64,000 nucleotides of DNA from Rhodamnia argentea (taxonomy: Eukaryota > Streptophyta > Magnoliopsida > Myrtales > Myrtaceae): contig NC_063155.1 of NCBI RefSeq assembly GCF_020921035.1, positions 23,491,294-23,555,293 on the forward strand, given 5' to 3'. The notes under the pieces are model-generated. The model was not told the DNA's origin. It worked only from the letters and a program-made list of their open reading frames with translations, and ran no database searches. Both the position numbers and the translations under genes were made by a program. Positions 15,043-27,105 of this stretch are shown piece after piece. How positions within the stretch are numbered: the first letter of the stretch is position 1; every line of letters starts with the position of its first letter.

Positions 15043-15420
15043 TGTAATATTTCCAAATTAAAAAATTATTTAACCATTGCTTTTGAGTTCCGTGATTTCG
15101 AACACGGCACATATTTCAAAATTCCGAAGTGGTGGAAGGCTCATTTAACCCAATTCTCGGTCATCGCTCTCATCACAAGACAGATGTTAACAACCCATTC
15201 TTTAACGGTTGCAGTTGAACAAGCATTTAGCGCTGGAGGATTAATTTTGGACGACCGTCGTTCAAGATTAAATCCGGATGTTGTGGAGGCTCAAGCTTGT
15301 GTCCATGATTGGACAAAGGCTAAATTTCGACAATAAGAGCTAAATCAAGACGACGAATTTTTCAAAGATGACAGTGGAGATACCACTGTTATGGATACCA
15401 CAATGGGTAGCGACGATTGA
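15043..15420 (+). pseudogene. hAT transposase C-terminal (dimerisation) fragment, unit 1
   Basis: The frame encodes the C-terminal end of a hAT-family transposase. Around residues of the motif, IPKWWKAHLTQFSVIAL is followed by LTVAVEQAFSAGG, LDDRRSRLNPDVVEAQ and VHDWTKAKF, the classic hAT dimerisation block. An in-frame TAA at 15334-15336 interrupts it, after which the frame continues with an acidic tail (QDDEFFKDDSGD) to TGA at 15418-15420. The catalytic DDE part and the N-terminal zinc finger are missing, so the fragment cannot transpose. Confidence 0.85.
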
Positions 15421-16189
15421 CGATGAGGTAAGCCGAGGTTATCAAAGGTAAAAGAACTACATGAGCTTTGATTCTTCTATCCTCAAGAAGATATGTATGC
15501 GCTTAATGATAATTCATTAAGTTCAAACCTCTTCCCTCTCCCCTTTTTTCCCCCAAATTTGATTACAATGTACAATTTGATTATAATTTATTATTTTTAT
15601 TTCATAATGTATTATATATAATTAAATTTTAAATTCGGAACCGGAACCGGCTCTTGAACAGGTCCGAAACAGGCGGTTCCGAACCGGAACTGGAACCGCC
15701 GGTTCATGGCCCATGGCCATGTCTAATCACAGTATGCTTGTATAGACGAGCATGAAATACTCCTCCAAGCATGAGTAACTCTTCGTAGGAAAGGAACTTA
15801 CACATAGGAACTTGAAAAATAATAAAGTCCTAGAAACTAAAAAATGACATTAAATACTTTAGCAACTTGAATCGTGACTCTTTGAGAACTTAAACAACAT
15901 TTACTAAACCTCGAAAAAGATGAATGATAATGGTAGTTGGTTGAAGGTCTTCAATACCTTGACTATTCTTAAGCTGTCGAATTGATGTCCTTCGTTGAAT
16001 GTGAAATTGACTATCAACGTACGCTCGAGAATCGACAACGAGGAGATCGTCGGCTACGAGGAGTTTGATTAGTAACTAGGAAGTCCGTAACTCCTTTGCA
16101 TTGTCAGCATCTTTAGGGGGGAGAGTTATAGACTTAGTAGATGGTGCAATCTGCTCCTTAATAGGCAAAAAAGACAAAAGGGAGTAACG

Positions 16190-16567
16190 GGTAATATTTT
16201 TGAATTAGAAAATTATTTAACCATTGCTTTTGAGTTCCGTGATTTCGAACACAGCACATATTTCAAAATTTCGAAGTGGTAGAAGGCTCATTTAACCCAA
16301 TTCTCAGTCATCGCTCTCATCACAAGACATATGTTAACAATCCCTTCTTTAACGGTTGCGGTTGAACAAGCATTTAGCGCTGGATGATTAATTTTGGACG
16401 AATACCGTTCAAGATTAAATCCGAATGTTGTGGAGGCTCAAGCTTGTGTCCATGATTGGACAAATACTAAATTTCGACAATAAGAGCTAGATCGAGACGA
16501 CGAATTCTTCAATGATGATAGTGGAGATACCACCGCTACGGATATCACAACGGGTAACGATAATTGA
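16190..16567 (+). pseudogene. hAT transposase C-terminal fragment, unit 2
   Basis: Tandem copy of the unit-1 fragment. It shares the in-frame TAA (16481-16483) with unit 1, so that nonsense mutation predates the tandem duplication. It has gained further stops: TAG at 16280-16282 (in place of the second Trp of WW) and TGA at 16385-16387. The acidic tail again ends at TGA 16565-16567. Confidence 0.85.
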
Positions 16568-17268
16568 CGATGAGATAAGCTGGGGTTATTAAAGGTAAAA
16601 GAACTACATAGACTTTGATTCTTCTATCCCCAAGAAGATATGTAGGCGCTTAATGATAATTCATTAAGTTCAAACCCCTTTCCTCTCCCTTTTTTTTCCC
16701 CTCCAAATTTGATTACAATGTACAATTTGATTATAATTTATTTTTTTATTTTATAATGTATTATATAAAATTTAAATTTAAATTCGGAACCGGCCTGGAA
16801 CAATAAGTTCTGAACTAGAACCGGAATCGCCGGTCCATGAACTGGAACCAGCGGTTCATGGCTCGTGGCCATGTCTAATCACAATATGCTTATATAGACG
16901 AGCATGGAATACTCCTCCAAGCATGAGTAACTCTTCGTAGGAAAGGAACTTACACATATGAACTTGAAAAATAATAAAGTCCTAGAAACTAAAAAATGAC
17001 ATTAAATGCTTTAGCAACTCGAATTGCGACTCTTTGAGAACTTAAACAACATTTACTAGACCTTGAAAAAGATGAATGATAATGGTAGTTGGTTGAAGGT
17101 CTTCAATACCCCGACTATTCTTAAGCTGTCGAATTGATGTCCTTCGATGAATGTGAAATTAACTATCGACGGACGCTCGAGAATCGATAACGAGGAGATC
17201 GTCGGCTAGGAGGAGTTCGAACAGTAACTAGGAAGTCTGTAACTCCTTTGCATTGTCGGCATCTTCGG

Positions 17269-18128
17269 GGAATGCTCCGGCATCAACTTGTCCTCCGTAC
17301 TAATTACTGTTTCTTTTTTCTAAAATGTTTTATTAGTTACATTATTATTTTCATCAATTTTTATTTCCATAATCATTATTGATATCTTTTTATTTTTAGC
17401 TAATTTATTTTTCTTTAATTTCATCTTTGCAAAATTCTAGGGTGAAAGAAAGATTTTCATAGAAAATGAGATTAAAAAAATGCACATTTACTTGATAAAA
17501 GTCAAGTGCATTGCTCATACTAATGAAAATGATGACGGTGCAACGAAATGAAATTCACGAGAGCAACGCATAACAGTTAAAAGTTTAAGGGTACACATGT
17601 ATCGTCACAAAGTCAGAGATAGTTTTGTGCAATTTCCCCGAGAATCATATGAGAATTCACAAGTCAAAATTTGCATACTATCAAAGTCTCAAGTGCTGCC
17701 GGCAAAGAAAAAGTTAAGTCGCATCCATTGCAAGATTTGAATGAAAAAGTAAAAGGGAAAGCATATATAGATAACCACAATTATCTCAAAAAAGCATAGC
17801 AATTGCGCATACATTATTTTGGATTTACATTATCCGCACGCACAAAATATCTTAATTTAATCAAATTCACAACGAGTTGCGCTTTTTCCACTTGCTAACA
17901 CACTCCCTAAAATTATTTTTTTGACTATAATATCATTTACGGGTCCCGCCTTTTAGCACATCATTTTTATTGACAATTATTAATTTCAAACATGGGCCCC
18001 ATTTTGTGTTTTCTTTATTTATTTTTCTTCCCTATCTCTCTCTTTACATGTTCATTGCCTTCTTCCTCCTTGCTGTTCGCTTGCTTCTCCGCGTCGCCGC
18101 CCCTTGCGCCTAGACCCGCGGCCCACTA
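17269..18128. other. Intergenic, no gene recognised
   Basis: AT-rich sequence to the right of the tandem array. No conserved feature was seen. Confidence 0.5.
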
Positions 18129-18374
18129 GAGCCGAGCTTAGTCTTCTCGGTGAAGATGGTTCAGAACCTCATCGAGGAGAGCAACGAGAAGCAATTGGTG
18201 GCAAAGCGCAGTCGCAACGGTTGTAATTGTGTCAACGACAGCAAGAACAACAGTAGCTTCGAAGATGAATTAGACATGTGCAAAGGCTTCATCGAGTCGG
18301 TGACCGGCAGATTATCGAGCGAGTTTGGATGTTCTCAAGTTGAAAATACTGCATCTCTCGAAAGGTATCTCTAA
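18129..18374 (+). pseudogene. DUF506 (PDDEXK-like plant family) gene fragment
   Basis: The frame reads EPSLVFSVKMVQNLIEESNE and continues with a Lys/Arg/Asn/Cys-rich piece containing NGCNC and a short acidic ELD. As I remember the family, DUF506 proteins carry a segment of the type SSVCLAKMVQNFIEESNEKQ followed by RNRCNC and an acidic stretch. The frame has a stop upstream (TAG at 18111) and ends soon after. The long conserved PDDEXK-like domain is absent. It therefore looks like a short internal fragment left by a duplication or capture. Identification is from memory of the motif only; a small unrelated coding gene is the alternative. Confidence 0.45.
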
Positions 18375-19787
18375 AGTAGATGTTGATTGATAGAGGGCTA
18401 CAATTCCTCCACAATCCATATGATTAAAACCTCCTCTTTCCTTGTCGGTACTCTCTCTCTCTCTCTCTCTCTAGTTCCTCAAGCTCATCATCATCGAATT
18501 GGATCTTCATCCTAAAAATCGTTTAGGCATATAGTGGGGTCAAACGATGCTTTGCCAATTTTGTGCCCCTTTACGAAGAGTATACAATAATCAGGAAGGT
18601 CTTGATGATGGCGAGTCAAGGCCACGAGGAGTGGCGACGTGGAGAAGCAAGCGAACGGCGCATCAGGGTCAGAGGTGTGGGTGAACGTACTTAGTAAGAA
18701 GACGATGGACACGCAAAGAGAGAGTAGAGAGATAGGGAAGAAAAAGAAAAAAGGTAAATATAAAACGAGGCCCACAATGGATATTATAGTCAATACACTA
18801 CTTTTATGGAGTGTGTTAGCTAGAAAGGGAATGGAAAAAGCGTGACTGTTTACAAAACTTATAGATATACCGTGAATCTCTATATAGTTTATTCATTGAC
18901 CCATAACCCTAGATCGCGACAAAAGAAAAATCTATACATATGTTCCCAAAGATTCAAGATCCAATAACGAATCCTCTTCTTAAAAAGAAAGAATCTCGAC
19001 GGATAATTTACGGTGGATATTGGGCGCTCTGTTAGAAATGTTTTCTGCTATGTTATTCCAATCTCTAAAACCTATAAAAGTCACGGACGAATTAAGACGT
19101 TCACTAAGAAAACAAATTGTTCATTTGAAAAAGTAGAATAAAACGGAAAAAAAAGAGAAAATTACAGAGAAGAATCACTTAAAAAAAAAAATTGTTGTGA
19201 CAAGAAAAGAGGGAAAATCAAGTGGGCACATCACACATGCGAAGCAATAAAAGGACATATTCGACGTGACGTCGCAGGAATATAAGCAGGCCAATGGCCA
19301 ATGGCATCTCGCAAAATAACAAAATCCTTAAATTAGACAGTGCCAAAAAAGAAAAAGAAAAAGAAAATCCTTAAAATAAACGGACAAGAGAGAGAGAAAA
19401 AAGAAAAAGGAAAACAAAAATCCTTAAAATGGGCCAATGGAATCGTCTCGTTTTTAGGTCAGGCGGTCCAAGCAACTTGTGGCTGTGGCGGCGGCGATTC
19501 CGAGGAGGATCGGCGCAACAAAGACTGTAGGGACACTTTCGTAATTTTGGATTCTTTTGAAGACCCAAGGATTTGTTAGCCTCCTGCCGAAAGAGAAAAG
19601 ACATTGGCAAAAATATGGGAAAAAGACCAAATCAACTATAAAACGAGAATTTCGACCCAAAATAAATAAATAAATAAATAATAAAACGATAATGTCGACC
19701 CAAAAAATTAATAATAATAAAACCAGAATTCCAACCCAAAAAAAGACTGTAAAACGAGAATCACACGAAAATATACATATTAATAAG
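18375..19787. other. Intergenic with a CT microsatellite
   Basis: Contains (CT)n at 18451-18472, several A-rich runs and an ATAA run at about 19662-19681. No gene recognised. Confidence 0.5.
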
Positions 19788-20148
19788 GGAAAATGACACA
19801 AGTACCTAAACTTTGAACTCAATATATAATGCGGTTTCCGAACTTTTAATTTTTTCAATTTAGCCACTGAAATTTAATCCAATGTGTAATGTGATCCATA
19901 AATTTTAATTTATTCAATTTAGTTCATAGACTATATGAAGATGATCAATGTTATCCTTTATTTTAAATTAATGAAAGGACTACATTGAATATTTTCATAT
20001 AGTCCATAATCTAATTTGAATATGTATCAAAAGTTATAGAGACTATATAGATAAAACTAAAAGTTCGGGGATTACATTAAATAAATTAAAAGTTTAAAAA
20101 TTCACATTGGACGAAATTCAAAGACTATTTGCGTCAGTAGTCCTACTT
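19788..20148. mobile_element. MITE-like inverted-repeat element
   Basis: The left arm (ACCTAAACTTTGAACTC and following AT-rich sequence with TTTCCGAACTTTTAATT) is mirrored imperfectly on the right (rc: AGTCTTTGAATTTCGTCC, CCCCGAACTTTTAGTTT). This gives long imperfect inverted arms with a short centre. No coding capacity. Target duplication not resolved. Confidence 0.45.
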
Positions 20149-21987
20149 ATGATGGATTTTTGTTTACATTGGAAAAATGGTCGAGCACTTTGTAATCATC
20201 GCATAGTGAAGTTTGATCGATTGAGTTGAGTTTGTTTAGGAAAGATGGTATGAGGCATGAGGGGAATTGACAACTGCATGGTGTGGAGATTAATAACTAT
20301 ATGGCATGGTCATCGATAGTTATATGATGTGGTTATCGCAGAGGGCGAAGGAGGATTGGCATGTACCAACTCATTGACAAAGCCTATGGTGACCAATTAT
20401 CGTGAAACTTGGCTAAGTGTTGGACACAAAGAAGATGGTTAGGTATATTGAATAGGGACACCGGTATCGAGTGACGATAGAGTGTTCTAGCGAATTTGAT
20501 AGTTGTAATTACTTATGGATAATGTCTCATCAGAACGCAAACAATACTCCTAAAATTTTGGGAAACGTGCACTAGTAAGAGCAATAACCGCTATATCTGT
20601 ATCATGCTTAGGAGGTTATAAACATCCGCTACATTCGTTGAAAAGGAAAAATCTATCTCGAACGTAAATTTCCAATGTTCTTAATCGATATTTTAACTTT
20701 TACCTTATCATCTTGAATGTGCATTTAACGTTATCCGTACTTTTACTTTTAGAATTTGCATTTCATCCTCATTTTAAATGCCTAGACTGTTACGGGGCTG
20801 TCCTCACAAAAAGCGAAGAATCAACTTCTTAATCGTAAATCCTCATTTTTCGTGAAATAATTTTAAAGTTGTCACGGTCCTTTTTTTTTTAATCTCGTGA
20901 TTGGCTTCATCGAAATAAATCTTGCGTAGGTAATTCACACGACATGTGAAAAGACCGTTCAGAAAACTGGAAATATGCTAAGACGAGCCCCAAAACTCGT
21001 TGGAGGTGACTTCGAAGCCCATCACATCGCGAAGATACCGATGGTCCCAAGTTTATCTCCGGCGGAATTAGTAAGAAATTCTCGGCGCCATACAAAAAAC
21101 AGTCCAGACACGCAGCTGTCGCGTTCAATGACCATCCTGCCCCTGAACATCTCTCACAGGAGCTGCAGAACAAAAAGCAAAAACGCCGGGTCCGGTCTCA
21201 TCAGACATGGAAAAGTCAATGTTGATACACTCTCGAGCGAAGTTGACCTTGAAGACGGAGCTCGCGAACCACGTTTGGAGAACAGATCTTCGAAAGTTTG
21301 GTGGGGAGTTGGCTTGGAATGAGTAGGTAAGTAAGCAAAGAGCTCCATGTTGGGTCCAAAATGGTGGGAGTTTTAAGACGGGAGGTTTGACCCAATGAGA
21401 TAGGCCATTCGGTTTAGATTCGACTTATCTCGACTATGCATGACTTGCTAACCCTATTGAGATAAATTGACTAATCCCACCGCAAGTCTTTTAAGAAATA
21501 ATGCTCAAACGAGTGACGAACGACTAGACATACTCGATAAAATAGAAAAAAAAACGTGCAAGGAACGATCTAGAAACAACAGATGCGATATTGGGCAGCT
21601 CATCGTTAATTCAATCGCTAAGAGGAAGGCGCTAAATTTAAAAATCACACTAGCAAAATGCCTAATAAGTGATTCGAAAGTTTTCGTGTTCGAAAAGAAA
21701 AGAAAGGTGCAATATCGTAAATTTACGCAAAATCGGAGGCCAAACACCAAGGCGTTTTCCTTCTTCACAGGAAGCAAGTGGACTTGTCAGGTTTTTTTTT
21801 TTGCAATTTCATTACATTTCTTATTTATTTATTTTTTAAAAATTAATATTTATGGTGGTCGCCTTACTTCCTCCATCTGTCTCCGCTCTCTCTCCAGTCT
21901 CTCTGCAGCGACGCACGAAAGCCCCTCCTTTTCTGTGCTCTCTCTCCCTCACCGCGTTGAATCTCCAGCGAGGATCCGAATCGCCGA
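20149..21987. other. Intergenic and DTC promoter side
   Basis: No conserved protein. The final 130 bases are CT-rich and probably the 5' leader of the DTC gene. No convincing TATA box at a normal distance. Confidence 0.5.
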
Positions 21988-24900
21988 ATGGGAGACGCGA
22001 AGAAGCCGAAGTCCGGCGGCGTTTGGCCCACCGTGAAGCCCTTCGTCAATGGAGGTGCCTCCGGCATGCTCGCCACCTGCGTCATCCAGCCCATCGACAT
22101 GATCAAGGTAACCACGGAAACGCATCGTCGGGGGGGTTTTCCTTCCTTTCGCGCTTCATTGTCGAGGTCTCGCGTTCAATCTCCCGGTTTCGCTTGCGCA
22201 CGCCGTCTTTTTGGGTTGGTCTGCTTCCGTGACCTGTGACCGATTCTGCTCAGATTCGTTCTCTCTGGTTTATGCATTTTGGTTTGCATTGGAGTGGGAT
22301 CAGTCCGTTGTTTCAGATCTACGGCCGAGCGGTTGGATTTGCTCCTCTTTTTGGGTGTTGATTTTCGTTTGGTGTGTAGGTGAGAATCCAATTGGGTCAG
22401 GGATCAGCAGCTCAGGTGACAAAGACCATGCTAAGGGAAGAGGGCATTGGCGCTTTTTACAAGGTATCTAGCTCTTCTGGTTTTGTTTCAAGTCTGTAAT
22501 TTTTCCTTCCTGCCTGCCTGCCTAGTCGATCTGGTAGTCAAAGCTGAAGTCTGTAATGGCAACTGTTGTTAATAATCTCAAGACGGGCGCTGTTGCATTT
22601 TTCGCTTGAGCAGTGACTTGATCTGCCCACTGGTTCTAATACCGATGTGTTTGAGCAGGGACTTTCTGCTGGTCTGCTTAGACAGGCCACCTATACTACT
22701 GCACGGCTTGGATCATTCAGGTGAGTGTTTTGCAAGTATCTTGTCATACAGTATCGCTGATGGATAGTTTCACGCGTTGTGCCCGTGTGAGTCGTGCTTG
22801 TTTAATTTGTTGCTCAATTAGCTCATCGCTACTTGCACGTGTTTGAACTCCATCTTGCAAACTTATGGCCTCGCAGTTTACTCTCTCTTATCTTGACCCC
22901 ATAAGCATTACTTAATAGGTTTTTCTTTTCCTTCTGCTAGGATTTTGACTGCTAGAGCTATGCAAGCTAACGATGGGAAGCCTTTACCTCTATACCAGAA
23001 GGCCTTGTGTGGGTTAACTGCCGGTGCTATTGGAGCTTGTTTTGGTAGTCCGGCAGATTTAGCTCTTATTCGTATGCAAGCTGATGCCACGTTACCTGCG
23101 GCTCAACGGCGGCATTATACCAATGCCTTCCATGCTCTTTATCGCATTGTTGGTGATGAGGGAGTTTTGGCACTCTGGAAGGGAGCTGGCCCTACTGTGG
23201 TGAGAGCAATGGCTTTGAACATGGGAATGCTGGCGTCCTATGATCAGAGTGTTGAGCTTTTCAGGGACTCACTTGGTTTTGGTGAAGGTGCTACTATTAT
23301 GGGTAAGAAGATTATTTTGTGCCAGTTGTTATATGAAGTATAAAACAAAAAAGTATCATCTTTAATATTTTTTTTGAGCTGAAACTTACTGAATTTGAAT
23401 GCCTGCAATGTGACTCCATTGGAGATTTATTCATTTTGTTAGTTGCATGGTTATTATTTTAAGGTCTTGTCAAACCATCTGTCCATCCTCTGCACCATCT
23501 TGGTATACTGTATTTTTACCTGTATTCTATTTAAAAGTGTGATGAACTGAATTTCTGCCCTCTAGTGTGATTATATGAGAATTTATGACTCATGCTAATT
23601 GGTCGACTGATTTGGCCCTTTGGCAGCTTGTAAATTCTGAATTTCCCATTTAATGATGTGAGGGTGATGGGTCAACGTTCAACCCTGGTTGCCAACTCAA
23701 AGTAATGGCCATGTTTTTAGCCATATCAACAATTTATGATAACTAGAGTATTTTGTTGAAGTAAATATCTGCCACGAAGTAATGTCCTAGCCCATAAGTT
23801 TCTACACTCTGATGGAACTGTCCAGTTTGAATTACCTTCAGATTTTTTAAGTTCCTGTTAAGGTGGTGTTGATGTGAGCAAGAACCATGGTGTAACTTGC
23901 TGGGGAAAAAAATCAATACCAAGTTTTCTACAATGGTCGTTTGCATTTTTAACGATTCATTTAGGCCATAGATCATGTTTTGTGCTTGGGGACAAACTGC
24001 AAGCACCATAATGTGGTCACGTGAGATTGGTTGGCTAATTTTACACGTGCATTGGCCTGGTAACCTGCTTTCGCTGCTTCAATTCTGCAGTTGGTATATT
24101 ATGTATGCCGGAGTGCTGCTTAGTTAACTGGATATACTCAGCAAAGTCTTCTAATTTGTCTATCTGATGTACTGATGGGTTTGTAAAGCTTATGCAAGGA
24201 TAATATGTTGTTCCACCAGAAGAATCAAGGAACAATTACACTGAAAAGCTGCATTAAGTTGCTTGAACATACAAAGGCTCAATGAGATAAGCCTCACAGC
24301 ACTAGGACTATTATGTCATTTTTGAAAAGGGATTCCCTATGGTAGATGATCTTAAAGTTTTTCTGCATCATTTGTAGTGGTGTTATAGTTTGTGATTAGT
24401 GACCTGGTCTAGTCATTATTTATCAAGAAGCAAAACAGTGTTTTCTGTATACTTCCTGCTTTTGCTTCAAACGATATGCTGTTTTCTTGTTATTTCACTA
24501 CTCTTTTACATGAAGAGACCTGTAGCAAATACTCATCCACTAGGGTTCACTTAGAAATGCTCATAATCTGTCATCAAGGTTTCCAGTTTAGTAGTAGTAG
24601 AGAGAGCTCCTTCGCATAATCTAATGTTCTCTCCTTGACGTGCTTCTTTCCTTTTTCTATTGAGGACCCACAGAATAGGTTGTTAGCATAAATGGCACAT
24701 GCTGAAGCCTCCTTCTAGCTTCAGGCATTTGGTAAAAAATTCATTTCAGCGCTTTCATCTATGGCTTTCTTCTATACATACACAAGTACGATCATAGTTC
24801 CGCATGACTGAGACATCTGAAAATTCGTTCCAGAAGTGAGGCAAGGGCTTTATTTGCTTCCAATCGTACTCTCTAGAAAGTTTTATTTCTGTCCCTTTGT

Positions 24901-25310
24901 GTAATTTGTAGTGAATTGTAATTTCTTTGGCCTGCAACTTGCTAACAGTTAGTGTTTTGTGGAAATTTTCTTGATGCAAGCAAAAAGCAACCACGTCCGG
25001 GCTTTTTATGGATCATGTACACCGGTTACGTTAATATCAGTTGGTTGAGCTGATTCTAATGCTAGTGTCTCATTTCCTTGCATACTTTTGCAGGGGCTAG
25101 TACTGTGTCAGGTTTCTTCGCTGCCGCTTGCAGTTTACCTTTTGATTATGTCAAAACCCAAATTCAGAAAATGCAACCTGATGCTGAGGGAAAGTATCCA
25201 TACACTGGCTCCTTGGATTGTGCAATGAAGACCCTGAAAGCCGGAGGGCCGTTCAAATTTTACACTGGCTTCCCTGTGTATTGTGTTAGAATTGCGCCTC
25301 ATGTGATGGT

Positions 25311-25344
<34 letters not shown>

Positions 25345-25490
25345 GGCCACACATGGATGCTTGCCACTTGTGAATGTTTATCGATGTTGATAACTAATTT
25401 TTTTTTTTGTTTGGTTGATTTTTGCTTTTGCAGATGACTTGGATATTCCTCAACCAAATCCAGAAGTACCAGAAGTCCCTTGGGTTATAG
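21988..25490 (+). CDS. DTC: Mitochondrial dicarboxylate/tricarboxylate carrier
   Basis: Complete gene for a 299-aa inner-membrane carrier of the mitochondrial carrier family. The plant DTC exchanges 2-oxoglutarate, malate, oxaloacetate and citrate-type acids across the inner mitochondrial membrane, linking the TCA cycle to nitrogen assimilation and redox export. Exons: 21988-22107, 22380-22463, 22659-22720, 22941-23302, 25094-25308 and 25434-25490. All introns are GT..AG and the phases close to 900 nt. Three carrier repeats are visible with their signature Px[D/E]xx[K/R] loops: QPIDMIKVRI, GSPADLALIRMQ and LPFDYVKTQIQK. KPFVNGGASGMLATC, GLSAGLLRQATYTTARLGSF and VRIAPHVMMTWIFLNQI match the plant DTC very closely. 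Intron 4 is long (1.8 kb). A (CT)n tract begins 5 bases after the intron-5 donor. The start has the family's usual length before KPFVNGG. Confidence 0.97.
25314..25342. repeat. (CT)n microsatellite in DTC intron 5
   Basis: About 14 CT units starting 5 bases after the GT donor of the last DTC intron. The intron is only 125 bases long, so the tract is a large share of it. Confidence 0.95.
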
Positions 25491-26685
25491 AATTTAAGCT
25501 GATGGGATTGTTTTCCAAGTTCACTATCATTAATAAGGATTTAAAATACATTTTTGCTGTGTTGAAATCTTAGACAGGATTGGCGATATCACACCCCCAA
25601 ATGCGGAATTTTTCTTTTCTATGATGCAACCGAAGTAGGCTCTCTCTCAATATGTCTTGATTTGTAGCAGTAATTCTTTTTGGGGGGTTATCATATAGGA
25701 CACTACAGTCTTCTTATTCTTGGGTGTTTTAAGGGAATTACTCGGCTGAAGAGCTTTTAGGGAAAGATTGCTCCAAGTGAAATAAGCTTTGTACTGAGAG
25801 GATAACTGATTTTCTTTTTCAGAACCTACTTACCTTAGTTGCTTTTCTGGATGGGTTTATCATCCACTGAAGTGATCAATTGAGGTTGCTTCACTCTTGT
25901 TGGATACTATGTTTCTCTGTTATTGGTATCAGAGAGAACTGTTCTTTGTTTTCATTGAAGAGGTGAAGTTGGCTTGTTTTCTGTTTTGGTTTGTTATGGT
26001 TTCCCTTCTCATTTGGTACTATGTTTATTCCCATCTCTTGTTAGATACTATGTTTCCCATTATTCGTTTAATCAAAATCTGGAATGACTTGGGCTTAAAC
26101 CGAGATGTTTAGTGATAGAAACATCAAGGTTGGCACTGGCAGGAGAGTGGACAAGATTTGTCAAATTCATGAAGTAGAGAAGATAACATAAGTCCTTGCC
26201 AACGCCATTTTGGCTTGCGTTTTGCATCTTCGGGTTTCTATAGATCCGATACTTTCGTATCAGAGTTTTCAGAACCGATAGCGAATAGGCAGCGCGAGTA
26301 TTAGTTAACTTTCTCTTGAAACTTCAGAGGTCAAAAGTGTCGTACACTGAAGCTAAAAAGAGGCATTTTAAACTGTGAATGCCTATGTGAAGATGCAAAG
26401 TATGTTAGAAGACGATGCGAGGAAGGAGATGTCGCTTATTAGCCATTTTCCCCTTGATTGCTTAATCGCAGCCACAAGTAAAGAAAGAGTAGTTTACCCA
26501 TCTTTTTCGCTGAAAGCCATTGTGTATCCTTCGAAATTTCAAATGATAATGAATACCCACGAGTTCGGTTACCTCATGTTTGATTTGGAGATTCCTCGAC
26601 CTCGTCCAGAATTTTGACAAGTCTGCGGGCTTGTAGAACAGCCGGTGTTTCCCATTCTGAAAAATTTAGGGAACACATATGGACA
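25491..26685. other. DTC 3' flank and intergenic DNA
   Basis: The 3' UTR of DTC is presumably at the start. A frame at 26375-26617 has no recognisable domain. Nothing else seen. Confidence 0.5.
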
Positions 26686-27105
26686 GATTCGGAAACCCAA
26701 ATGATTAGTCGAGTCGGTTGAGATTAGGCTTGGAATGCAGCAAAAGGGGTCATGGGTTCAAGTCCCGGCCAAGACGACTTTCTTGAAGCCACCTCCGAGA
26801 GCCTTGGCCCTTCTGCTCGGGTGCTGGGGGTGAGACGCGAGTGCGCGCTACCGTCGCTCTGGTGGGGATATCGCATCCCAAATGCGCACGATGGTATCAG
26901 AGTAACTGGGGTTTAATCCGGGCAATGCCTTTGCGTCCTAGGCTAAAAGTCTAGCGATCCCCGGTACATGCCACGACCGCCCGGTAGAATTTACGTCAGC
27001 TAATACTAGTTTCGCTTCGATTGGTCGAGAGATCTAAAAATCTACAGTTCAAGTTTTCAACACGGTCCGCCCTTTCGACCTAAAAAAAAAAGACTCGGTA
27101 AGCCC
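26686..27105 (+). mobile_element. tRNA-derived SINE with poly(A) tail and decayed target duplication
   Basis: The body (about 26699-27091) begins with a tRNA-like head. A box-A-like TAGTCGAGTCGG at 26706-26717 is followed about 38 bases later by a box B, GGTTCAAGTCC (26755-26765), which is the spacing of an internal RNA polymerase III promoter. The element ends TTTCGACCT plus ten A at 27082-27091. The flanks GATTCGGAAACCC (26686-26698) and GACTCGGTAAGCCC (27092-27105) look like an old 13-14 bp target-site duplication with a few mutations. It has no coding capacity; such elements move with LINE enzymes. Similar tails occur alone elsewhere in this window. Confidence 0.7.

Larger units (their letters stand above)
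14575..17268. repeat. Tandem array, period about 1.15 kb, two full units and one partial
   Basis: The sequence starting ATCACAGTATGC occurs at 14575, 15726 and (as ATCACAATATGC) 16878, giving periods of 1151 and 1152 bases. Units one and two are complete; unit three stops at about 17268, after roughly 390 bases. Each full unit has about 450 bases of unrecognised sequence and then a hAT transposase 3' fragment. It closes with a cluster of GAACCGG-type short motifs (about 15635-15715 and 16785-16860), which look like hAT subterminal repeats ending at CCATGTCTA. Copies differ by scattered substitutions. Confidence 0.85.

Noticed and set aside
26706..26765. Possible tRNA gene
   Set aside because: Box A and box B are present but there is no acceptor stem or anticodon arm; a SINE with poly(A) tail and target duplication explains it better.
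26892..26902. TGGTATCAGAG as a retrotransposon primer-binding site
   Set aside because: No LTR upstream and no coding remnant downstream; it lies inside the SINE body.
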